From: an uncultured Gemmatimonadota bacterium
Lineage (GTDB): Bacteria > Gemmatimonadota > Gemmatimonadetes > Gemmatimonadales > Gemmatimonadaceae
Assembly: GCA_946887155.1 (NCBI GenBank)
Contig: CAMPKM010000136.1
Span: 1-7,365 of the forward strand
DNA length: 7,365 nucleotides
Direction: 5' to 3'
Part shown: positions 1-5,821 of the stretch, piece by piece
Layout: the number at the start of each line of letters is the position of its first letter
How positions within the stretch are numbered: position 1 is the stretch's first letter
Notes under the pieces: generated by a model
Told to the model about the DNA's origin: nothing
What the model saw: the letters and a program-made list of their open reading frames with translations, nothing else
The model's database searches: none
Made by a program: the position numbers and the translations under genes

Positions 1-304
1 CGCGGGGGATCGGTCGCGCGATTTGGGTATACGCGTGGCGCTTGGTGCGGTGTGGTCGGTCGTGTTTCGTGAGGTGATGCGGCAGGCGATCACGCCCGTG
101 GTGGCTGGCGTGGTCCTCGGCGGCGTCAGCGTCGCGTATTTCACCAGGTTCCTCGAATCCCTGCTGTACGGCCTGAGTCCACTCGATCCCGCCGTCCTGG
201 CGGTTACCGCACTCGCGCTCCTGCTGGTGGCCGTTGTGGCGAGCTGGCTTCCGGCGCGTCGCGCGACGCGGGTGAATCCGGTGATGGCACTGCGCGCGGA
301 GTGA
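1..304 (+). CDS. ADOP/MacB-type permease, C-terminal end (5' truncated by window edge)
   Basis: This is the last ~101 residues of an inner-membrane FtsX/MacB-fold permease; the reading frame is open from base 2 and stops at the TGA at 302-304. Seen in the sequence: it opens with the cytoplasmic turn RSRDLGIRVALGA, the typical 'R-E-[IL]-G-[IV]-R-x-A-L-G-A' motif of the last FtsX domain. Two hydrophobic segments follow (around VVAGVVLGGVSVAYF and PAVLAVTALALLLVAVVAS), then the standard tail LPARRATRVNPVMALRAE. That tail closely resembles the end of the complete permease at 3113-5809 (LPARRAASVSPTESLRAE), which supports the ADOP assignment, but the N-terminal domain that would prove it lies outside the window. 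An ordinary MacB-type permease cannot be excluded. Substrate and ATPase partner are unknown. It ends 18 bp from the oppositely oriented MocR gene, with no clear terminator between them. Confidence 0.88.
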   Translation, partial: AGDRSRDLGIRVALGAVWSVVFREVMRQAITPVVAGVVLGGVSVAYFTRFLESLLYGLSPLDPAVLAVTALALLLVAVVASWLPARRATRVNPVMALRAE

Positions 305-322
305 CGCGTGCGGTCGCGCCCG

Positions 323-1855
323 TTAGGCAACCGCCGCGGTAATGCGCCGGGTGCTTCGGCGCGGAACCGGCAGCTCACCAAAAACGGCCGCGAGCTTCGT
401 GACGCCCTCCCTGATGTCCTTCTCGCGAACGCCGCTGTAGCCGAGCAGCACAGCCGGCGGAATGGTGCGCTCGATGCAGAAGGGACTCAGCGCGAGCAGG
501 TCGATGCCCGCGCCGGCAGCCGCCTGGACGACCGTAGTGTCCGGCAGGTTCTGCAACCATCCGATGACCGTCATTCCGGCATCGTCCGGGTCCACTCGTA
601 TGTGGTCGGAAAGATCGCGCCGCACCGAGTCAATCAAAACCGACTGGCGTTCCTGGTAAATCGAGCGCATGCGGCGGATGTGGCGCTCGAAATGGCCGTC
701 GACCATGAAGTCCGTCATGACGGCCTGGTCGATATACGCGGAGTGATAGTCGGCAAAGTGACGCGCCGCCGCAAAGGCGTCGATCAATGATTCTGGAACC
801 ACCAGGTACCCGAGCCGCAACGACGGGAACATCACCTTGCTGAAGGTGCCGGTATACAGCACACATCCGACATCGTCGAGTCCCTGCAAGGCCGCCAGCG
901 GCCGCGTTGCATAACGAAACTCGCTATCGTAGTCGTCTTCAAGAATCCAGGCGCGTTCGGCTGCCCAGTCGATCAGCTCCAGGCGCCGCTCGAGCGACAT
1001 CGTGACCCCGAGCGGCAATTGGCGAGACGGCGTCACGAACGCGAGTTTCGCGAGCGGAGCGCGGCGACGTCCTTCACTCACGACAAGACCGCCGTCATCC
1101 ACGGGAACCGGGACGATTCGCGCACCGGCGCCGGTAAGCGCGCCCCGAGCGCCGTGATACCCGGGATCTTCCAGCCATGCTTCGTCACCAGGATTCAGCA
1201 GGACCCGGCTCGTCAAATCGATCGCCTGCTGCGAGCCTGACACGATGATGACCTGCTCTGCCTTGCACCGCACGCCACGCGCGGCTCGCAGGTAGTCGGC
1301 GACCGCGTCACGAAGGGGACGCGACCCGAACGGTTCGCCGTACGCGAGTTGGCGCGATGACGTCTTGCTCCACCGCCGTGCGAGAATCCTCCCCCAGATG
1401 TCCACTGGGAAGACGTCGACGGCGGGAACGCCGGCCCGAAATGCTCGCGGCGGGCGCGAGAGCGTCCATACCGAGCGATGCGGAGAAGCCAACATCCGGC
1501 TTGCGCGCTCGGAGATGATCGCTTGCCGGCGAGTCATGCCTGACGAGGGCTTTACGGGTGTTGATCTCAGATGCAAGTCGGGCAATGACTTGCGTACACA
1601 GGTGGCCGCTCCCCGAAACGCCTGGATATAACCTTCGGCACGAAGCTGCTCGAACGCCTGAACGACGGTGCTGCGCGCCACGCCGAGGTCCTTGGCGAGG
1701 TGTCGCGTGGACGGGAGTCGCGTTCCCGGCAGGAGCCTTCCGCCGAGAATAGCCGACCTGATGCTCTGATAGACCTGCCGGTATAGCGGGTCCGTGTTGT
1801 GGGGATCAAGACTCAGCTGGAGAATCCGACCGCGTCGAAGAGTGTCCGTATCCAT
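323..1855 (-). CDS. MocR/GabR-type transcriptional regulator (GntR winged helix fused to PLP aminotransferase-like domain)
   Basis: This is a 510-residue regulator of the usual MocR length, a cytoplasmic DNA-binding protein expected to sense an amine, amino acid or vitamin B6 through bound pyridoxal phosphate. Residues ~22-88 are a GntR winged helix (DPLYRQVYQSIRSAI, then PGTRLPSTRHLAKDLGVARSTV and AFEQLRAEGYI). Residues ~135-495 are a fold-type-I aminotransferase domain: AYGEPFGSRPLRDAVADYL, VSGSQQAIDL, EDPGYHGAR, ILEDDYDSEFRY and YTGTFSK. Lys340 in TFSK is the expected PLP Schiff-base lysine. Asp307 and Tyr309 lie at the spacing of Asp279, Tyr281 and Lys312 in Bacillus GabR (family knowledge recalled, not aligned). 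One deviation is TPSRQLPLG at 275-283, where the family usually has TPSHQ[FY]P. The ATG is the only plausible start before the winged helix; no strong ribosome binding site precedes it. The family typically represses itself and regulates a divergent neighbour, but no such neighbour is present here, so the target pathway is unassigned. Confidence 0.95.
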   Translation of the reverse strand: MDTDTLRRGRILQLSLDPHNTDPLYRQVYQSIRSAILGGRLLPGTRLPSTRHLAKDLGVARSTVVQAFEQLRAEGYIQAFRGAATCVRKSLPDLHLRSTPVKPSSGMTRRQAIISERASRMLASPHRSVWTLSRPPRAFRAGVPAVDVFPVDIWGRILARRWSKTSSRQLAYGEPFGSRPLRDAVADYLRAARGVRCKAEQVIIVSGSQQAIDLTSRVLLNPGDEAWLEDPGYHGARGALTGAGARIVPVPVDDGGLVVSEGRRRAPLAKLAFVTPSRQLPLGVTMSLERRLELIDWAAERAWILEDDYDSEFRYATRPLAALQGLDDVGCVLYTGTFSKVMFPSLRLGYLVVPESLIDAFAAARHFADYHSAYIDQAVMTDFMVDGHFERHIRRMRSIYQERQSVLIDSVRRDLSDHIRVDPDDAGMTVIGWLQNLPDTTVVQAAAGAGIDLLALSPFCIERTIPPAVLLGYSGVREKDIREGVTKLAAVFGELPVPRRSTRRITAAVA

Positions 1856-1869
1856 AAGTCTCAGGTTGC

Positions 1870-1940
1870 TTGGCGCTGCAATCTGAAACTGGTATGGTCA
1901 CCAACCCTCTAGACGGTTGTAGTTGTGAGACCACTTTCAG
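1870..1940. promoter_or_regulatory. Putative MocR operator and plus-strand promoter-like sequence
   Basis: This lies 15-85 bp upstream of the MocR start codon. Seen directly: a plus-strand hexamer pair TTGGCG (1870-1875) and TATGGT (1893-1898) with exactly 17 bp between them. Overlapping the second hexamer is a repeat TGGT at 1890-1893 and 1895-1898, and TGGTCACCA (1895-1903) is a palindrome around its central base. GTTGT is repeated at 1916-1920 and 1922-1926. A longer inverted repeat, CTGAAACTGG (1883-1892) against CCACTTTCAG (1931-1940), matches at 9 of 10 positions. GntR and MocR proteins bind such short direct or inverted repeats over promoters, commonly including their own. I found no convincing minus-strand -10 for the MocR gene itself. 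The operator role is inferred. Confidence 0.45.
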
Positions 1941-2050
1941 CGGTTACAGGACGTCCGGACGGGCGGTCGATCCGTTCGCGCCCGACGGAACGGTGGAAAG
2001 CCGCCGAATTGCTTTCAGCCGATGCTGCCGAAATCGAACCGATGCCGCGA

Positions 2051-2470
2051 TCAGACCACAGTTTCAGACTGCGCGAGCCAGGACTCCATCGACTCGGCGT
2101 CGCCAAAGACCTGGAGCTGGCACGCCGCCCACGGTGAAAGCGTGTGATCGAGGTTGTATCGCAGCGCTGCAACCGGCACGCCAGGCACGAGTACCGCAAC
2201 CGGTCCCGCCACCTCACCTGAGTCCGCGAGTGTTTCCGCCAGGATTCTTAATTCGATGACCGACGGCGGTGGCACGCATCGCTGACAGTTGATGACCACG
2301 TCCATCGACCCGTCATACGTCGACTCAGCTGCGGCGCGGCGGATGGTTTCCGGCACGAGCGACAGCGCTGTTGCGTTGCGTACGTCGATGGTGAGCCGCT
2401 GTCGCGCGGGCACGACGACGTACGTGGGCGTTGGAACGGATGGTGACTTGTAGTGCTGTCTGAGGTACAT
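2051..2470 (-). CDS. Small SpoIIAA/STAS-like hypothetical protein (139 aa)
   Basis: This is probably a real gene of unknown function. The ATG at 2468-2470 follows AGGAG (complement at 2476-2480) with a 5-nt spacer, and the frame ends at TGA (2051-2053). The pattern resembles the many small SpoIIAA/STAS-like hypothetical proteins. There is an early beta pair (TYVVVPARQRLTIDV, residues 16-30), a helix (VPETIRRAAAES), a buried strand (MDVVINCQ, 56-63), a proline-rich turn and helix (VPPPSVIELRILAETLADSG, 66-85), a strand (GPVAVLVPG, 89-97), and a closing strand-helix (LQVFGDAESMESWL, 119-132). The ending 'VF-x-D-x-E-x-x-x-x-W-L' is typical of that group. There is no signal peptide or membrane segment, so it is expected to be cytosolic. 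It is codirectional with the MocR gene but separated by 195 bp, so co-transcription is possible but not shown. It carries one TTA leucine codon (Leu74). The fold assignment is from pattern only. Confidence 0.7.
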   Translation of the reverse strand: MYLRQHYKSPSVPTPTYVVVPARQRLTIDVRNATALSLVPETIRRAAAESTYDGSMDVVINCQRCVPPPSVIELRILAETLADSGEVAGPVAVLVPGVPVAALRYNLDHTLSPWAACQLQVFGDAESMESWLAQSETVV

Positions 2471-2743
2471 ACCGACTCCTGCAAGTGAGCGTACTGGGAC
2501 TCATCGTACAGACGGCCAGGTGCCTTCCGCGGTAATGACGATTTCGCGACGACGGCCCTTGTCAGGGATTCCCCTGCATCGAGTCAGCGAGTTTACGCGA
2601 AGATTTCTTTAATCTCCCGGAATCGACCGCTCGCCGGATCCGAGCACAGGGAAGTTCTTGCAAACCTTTAACGTTGCCACCCGAGGCCGGCCAACGATCC
2701 TGCTTGTCTAAGTGTCTTATATCAGACCTGCTCCGGGAATCCG
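2471..2743. other. Divergent intergenic region between the small STAS-like gene and padR
   Basis: This 273-bp spacer shows no convincing coding frame on either strand. It contains a short hairpin-capable repeat CAGGG-ATTC-CCCTG at 2563-2576 and a second small one, AGATT-TCTTT-AATCT, at 2601-2615; neither has a T-run that would make it a terminator. It must hold the leftward promoter of the small gene (a possible minus-strand -10, TACGAT, complement at 2503-2508, lacks a good -35 hexamer) and the rightward promoter of padR. The stretch around 2591-2672 is relatively AT-rich (TTTCTTTAATCT, CAAACCTTTAACG). The region just before padR is described separately. Confidence 0.6.
2709..2727. promoter_or_regulatory. 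Putative PadR operator overlapping the padR promoter
   Basis: GTCTTATATCAGAC at 2714-2727 is a 14-bp near-palindrome (6 of 7 base pairs match, the outer GTCT/AGAC arms exactly). It is overlapped by TAAG-TGT-CTTA (2709-2719), and TGTCT occurs at both 2705-2709 and 2713-2717. The AT core TTATAT (2717-2722) is the best -10-like element near the start, with no clear -35 upstream. The site lies 16 bp before the PadR ATG. PadR dimers typically bind palindromes at their own promoter, so autorepression together with the downstream permease is the likely role. This is inferred from position and symmetry. Confidence 0.6.
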
Positions 2744-3076
2744 ATGGCCGAGCCGCTGGCGGTAGTGAAGGGGACGCTCGACGTCCTCGTCCTGAAGGCA
2801 CTGACCTGGCAAACCATGCACGGGTTCGAGCTGACGTCCTGGCTCGAGACCCGCTCACGTAAACGCCTCGTCCTCGAAGACGCGGCGCTGTATCAGGCGC
2901 TCTACCGTCTCGAGAAACGAGGGCTCGTCACGGCCGACTGGGGCGTCACCGAGCAGAACCGGCGCGCACGGTTCTATCGCATAACGCCGGCCGGGCGGGC
3001 GAGCCTCACGCGCCAGACCGCGGACTGGCTTCGCTACGCGGACGTCATGACCGAAATCCTGACGGCGCGGCCATGA
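2744..3076 (+). CDS. PadR-family transcriptional regulator (ADOP-associated type)
   Basis: This 110-residue protein has the usual length of the short PadR subfamily found next to ADOP permeases. Seen: an N-terminal helix with VVKGTLDVLVLKAL (7-20), MHGFELTSWLE (25-35, the family's 'MHG[YF]-x-[IL]' motif), the recognition region LEDAALYQALYRLEKRGLV (44-62), the wing ADWGVTEQNRRARFYRITPAGR (64-85), and a C-terminal dimerisation helix (~86-107). The recognition stretch has LYQAL where many PadR proteins have LYPAL. It acts as a cytoplasmic dimeric repressor; the effector is unknown. The ATG lies 16 bp after a near-palindrome that is its likely operator, with a weak GGGA ribosome binding site upstream. 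The permease gene begins 36 nt downstream in the same reading frame, separated only by the TGA at 3074-3076, so the two are very probably one operon. Confidence 0.96.
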   Translation: MAEPLAVVKGTLDVLVLKALTWQTMHGFELTSWLETRSRKRLVLEDAALYQALYRLEKRGLVTADWGVTEQNRRARFYRITPAGRASLTRQTADWLRYADVMTEILTARP

Positions 3077-3112
3077 GAATTCCGCGGTGAAGCCAGAGGG
3101 CGCATCCGTTCC

Positions 3113-5809
3113 ATGAAAGGCCTTCGGCCGGGCGTTAGGCGGGTCTTCTCACTCGACATCTGGCGGCGCGCCGACGCGCGGCGCGATGTCGATGACGAGA
3201 TGGACCTGCACATCCAACTGCGGGCGGAACAGCTCGGTCGCGACGGCCTTGAACCGGCACGGGCACAGGAACTTGCACGCGAGATGTTCGTCGCCAACCC
3301 GGCGACCCTCCACGCACTCCACGAAACGGCATTCGACAGGAATCGACACATGCGCGCCGCCGAACGGTGGGAATCGCTCTGGCAGGACCTGAAATACGCC
3401 GCGCGCCGGCTCTCGCGTGAACCAATGCTGACGGGCTTCACCGTCGCCACCCTGGCACTCGGACTTGGCGCCAACGTCACCGCGTTCAGCGTGTTCGACC
3501 GGATCCTCCTGCGCGGGCCGGACCATGTGCGCGAGCCGGACCGACTCGTCAGGCTGTACAACCGGATGAACCAGCCACCGGCCGGCATCCGCACGTCACC
3601 GTGGTTGCCACATACGACCGTCGTGACGCTCGACAGCATCATGACGACGGTCGACGGCGTGGCTGCCTATCGAGTCGAAGACATGATGGTTGGAACCGGC
3701 GCCGCCTCGCGAATGCGCCGGGTATCGCGGATGGATCCCGAGATGTTCGCGTTACTGGGAGTGCGCGCCGCGATGGGACGGTTCTACGGTGCTACGGACG
3801 ACGCGCCGGTTGCTGTCCTGAGCGATCATGCCTGGCGCACGGAAGGTGGCGCCGATCCAGCCATCGTTGGCAAGGCGATCGCGATCGAAGACCAACCGTA
3901 CACAATAGTCGGGGTCTCACCACCCGGCTTCACCGGTCCTGAACTCGGCCGCGTCGACATGTGGATCCCGATCGACCAGCGATCGCGGAACTCGATGAAT
4001 TTCGAGATCCTCGGCCGCCTGAAACCGGGTGCCACAGTGTCTGCAGCTTCGGCCGAAGTCATGCGTCACAAGCCAGCGGTCGTCGCAACGGCGCCGAGTT
4101 TCGCGGGTTGGCTGCAGGAAGCAGAGCTGTTGGCCGCGCCGCTGGGTTTCGACGACACGGCCCGCGAATCGTTCGAGACCGCGATGGCGCGCTGGCTCGC
4201 GGCCATCTCGGCGATCATCCTCATCATCAGCTGCGCGAATGTCGCCAACCTGCAACTGGCGCGGCTCGCCAGGCGCCGGCGGGAACTCGGCGTTCGGGTG
4301 GCGTTAGGCTCCGGGCGGGGCCGCGTCATGCGACTGCTCCTGCTCGAAGCGCTGCTGCTGGCCGCCGCCAGTGCGGCGGCGAGCCTGCTGGTCGTGGCGA
4401 TCGCCGAACCCGTCGTCAGGCTGGCCCTGTTTCCGCAAGGAGCGTGGTCCTTCACGCTCGTCGACGCCAGGCTGATCGTTGCCGTTATCGTGACGGCGCT
4501 ACTCGTCGGCCTGCTGGTCGCGTCGATCCCGGTGCTGCAGGCTGGCCGGACGGACCTCGCCGGCGGCTTGCGGAGCGGGCAGCGGGAGACGGGCGCGCGG
4601 TCCACGGTTCGTTCGGCGTTGACCGTCATTCAGGCTACCCTGTCGGTGGTGCTGCTGGTGAGCGCCGGCCTGTTCCTGCGAAGCCTGCAACGCGTGAACG
4701 CTGTGGACCTGGGCATGGATGCCGACCGGGTCGTCATGGCCGAAGCACGGTATCCGCGTGTGCTGCGAAGTCCCGGCCAATCGGTAAGCGACTGGATCGC
4801 ACAGGGCTCGATCGTCGAGCGTGAGAGGTACCGGCGACTTGCCGATGCTGCTCGGCGGGTGAGTGGCGCGGAGCACGCGGCGGTTTCTGTTGGTGTCCCG
4901 TTCCTGGGAAGCGTAACGGTCAGCCTCTGGGTGCCGGGACGCGACTCGATTCCGGCGCTTCCTGGTGGCGGTCCGTACGTGACGGCGGTGGGTGATGACT
5001 ACTTCGCCACGATCGGCACCGCCATCAGGCGGGGCCGCTCATTCGACAACAACGATCGCGAGGGCACCGAAGCCGTCGTCATCATCAACGAAACCATGGC
5101 GCGCGCGTTGTGGCCGGATCGTGATGCCATCGGCCAGTGTTTTCAGATCCAGGCACAAACGGCGCCGTGTGCGCGCGTGGTGGGCATTGCCGCCGATGTC
5201 CATCGCAGCGGGCTCAAGGAAGAGCCGTCGATGCAGTATTACGTGCCGATCGGGCAGGAGCGCGGTTTCAGTGGCAGCTGGATTCTCGTGCGAACGAAGG
5301 ACAACGCGCCCAATGTCTGGCCGCAGTTGCTGAAGGCGCTGGCCGATGCGGATCCTTCCATCCGGTCGATCGACCTGCGTACGTTAGGCGCCGGCCTCAA
5401 CGCCGAGCTGCGGCCTTACCGGCTGGGGATCGTGACGTTCGGCTTGAGCGCCCTGCTGGCCCTGGTGGTGGCCGGCCTGGGCCTGTACAGCGTGCTCGCG
5501 CACTCGGTTTCCTGGCGGCGGCATGAGATCGGCGTCCGGTTGGCGTTAGGCGCGCAGCCGGCCGGGGTGGCCGGCCTCGTCGTACGACGGGGCGCCATGC
5601 TGGCCAGTCTTGGCGTGTCGATCGGCCTGCTCATCGCGATGGGCGCACGACCCTGGCTCGAGCCGAGGCTCTTCGATACGCGCGTGACTGACCCGGTGGT
5701 CCTCGTGGGCGTGGTGCTGGTTATCGAGCTGGTGGCACTTGCCGCCGGATGGCTTCCCGCACGCCGAGCTGCGAGCGTCAGCCCGACCGAATCACTCCGC
5801 GCGGAATGA
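3113..5809 (+). CDS. ADOP family permease: prefix domain plus duplicated MacB/FtsX permease
   Basis: This is a complete 898-residue inner-membrane permease, a typical ADOP length. Residues ~15-100 are the cytoplasmic permease prefix domain (DVDDEMDLHIQLRAEQL, then WQDLKYAARRLSREP). TM1 is ~106-130 and the first periplasmic MacB-like domain ~131-360. TM2-TM4 (~361-384, 408-432, 452-476) form the first FtsX unit with SCANVANLQLARLARRRRELGVRVALG. TM5 is ~502-523, the second periplasmic domain ~530-768, and TM6-TM8 (~771-797, 823-845, 860-884) form the second FtsX unit (WRRHEIGVRLALGAQ), ending in LPARRAASVSPTESLRAE. Cys676 and Cys686 could form a periplasmic disulfide. The ATG follows GAGGG at 3096-3100 with a long 12-nt spacer; no in-frame alternative start lies between the padR stop and this ATG. 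No ATPase gene is visible nearby, as usual for this 'orphan' class. MacB-type proteins drive mechanotransmission or efflux, but the substrate here is unknown. Expression is presumably controlled by the PadR encoded just upstream. Four leucines are encoded by TTA, three of them within CGTTAGG. Confidence 0.95.
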   Translation: MKGLRPGVRRVFSLDIWRRADARRDVDDEMDLHIQLRAEQLGRDGLEPARAQELAREMFVANPATLHALHETAFDRNRHMRAAERWESLWQDLKYAARRLSREPMLTGFTVATLALGLGANVTAFSVFDRILLRGPDHVREPDRLVRLYNRMNQPPAGIRTSPWLPHTTVVTLDSIMTTVDGVAAYRVEDMMVGTGAASRMRRVSRMDPEMFALLGVRAAMGRFYGATDDAPVAVLSDHAWRTEGGADPAIVGKAIAIEDQPYTIVGVSPPGFTGPELGRVDMWIPIDQRSRNSMNFEILGRLKPGATVSAASAEVMRHKPAVVATAPSFAGWLQEAELLAAPLGFDDTARESFETAMARWLAAISAIILIISCANVANLQLARLARRRRELGVRVALGSGRGRVMRLLLLEALLLAAASAAASLLVVAIAEPVVRLALFPQGAWSFTLVDARLIVAVIVTALLVGLLVASIPVLQAGRTDLAGGLRSGQRETGARSTVRSALTVIQATLSVVLLVSAGLFLRSLQRVNAVDLGMDADRVVMAEARYPRVLRSPGQSVSDWIAQGSIVERERYRRLADAARRVSGAEHAAVSVGVPFLGSVTVSLWVPGRDSIPALPGGGPYVTAVGDDYFATIGTAIRRGRSFDNNDREGTEAVVIINETMARALWPDRDAIGQCFQIQAQTAPCARVVGIAADVHRSGLKEEPSMQYYVPIGQERGFSGSWILVRTKDNAPNVWPQLLKALADADPSIRSIDLRTLGAGLNAELRPYRLGIVTFGLSALLALVVAGLGLYSVLAHSVSWRRHEIGVRLALGAQPAGVAGLVVRRGAMLASLGVSIGLLIAMGARPWLEPRLFDTRVTDPVVLVGVVLVIELVALAAGWLPARRAASVSPTESLRAE

Positions 5810-5821
5810 TCGGCGCCGTCA
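5807..5821. other. Convergent stop codons around an 8-bp palindrome
   Basis: The plus-strand permease stop (TGA, 5807-5809) and the minus-strand permease stop (TCA on the plus strand, 5819-5821) face each other across 9 bp. These hold the perfect palindrome CGGCGCCG (5811-5818). With one bulged T the symmetry extends through both stop codons. There is no T-run and the stem is short, so I do not call it a terminator; any termination would be factor-dependent or would read into the opposite gene. Confidence 0.5.

Noticed and set aside
330..340. ACCG-CCG-CGGT inverted repeat at the convergent permease/MocR boundary as a bidirectional terminator
   Set aside because: It has a four-base-pair stem with a 3-nt loop and lies inside the MocR coding end; there is no T-run on either strand.
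308..790. Plus-strand open frame of 160 codons opposite the 3' half of the MocR gene
   Set aside because: It lies entirely antisense to well-conserved MocR domains. Its protein is low-complexity without any family pattern, as expected for a GC-rich shadow frame.
1952..2006. Palindrome CGTCCGGACG (1952-1961) and stem CGGTGG-AAAG-CCGCCG (1991-2006) as a terminator for the small minus-strand gene
   Set aside because: The stem at 1991-2006 pairs better as plus-strand RNA (it needs a G-U pair that becomes C-A on the minus strand). Neither is followed by a T-run, and short GC palindromes are common at this composition.
1870..2259. Plus-strand 129-codon frame starting at TTG downstream of the MocR operator, a possible divergent target gene
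   Set aside because: The protein is rich in Arg, Pro and Ser with no recognisable fold. It begins inside the promoter-like sequence, has no ribosome binding site, and overlaps the better-supported minus-strand gene at 2051-2470.
2563..2576. CAGGG-ATTC-CCCTG hairpin as a terminator or riboswitch element
   Set aside because: It has only five base pairs, no T-run and no surrounding conserved aptamer-like structure, and it lies in a divergent spacer where no transcript is expected to end.
3961..4824. 287-codon plus-strand frame inside the permease gene
   Set aside because: It is an out-of-frame reading of the permease, whose frame encodes clear transmembrane and FtsX motifs; the alternative product has no recognisable features.
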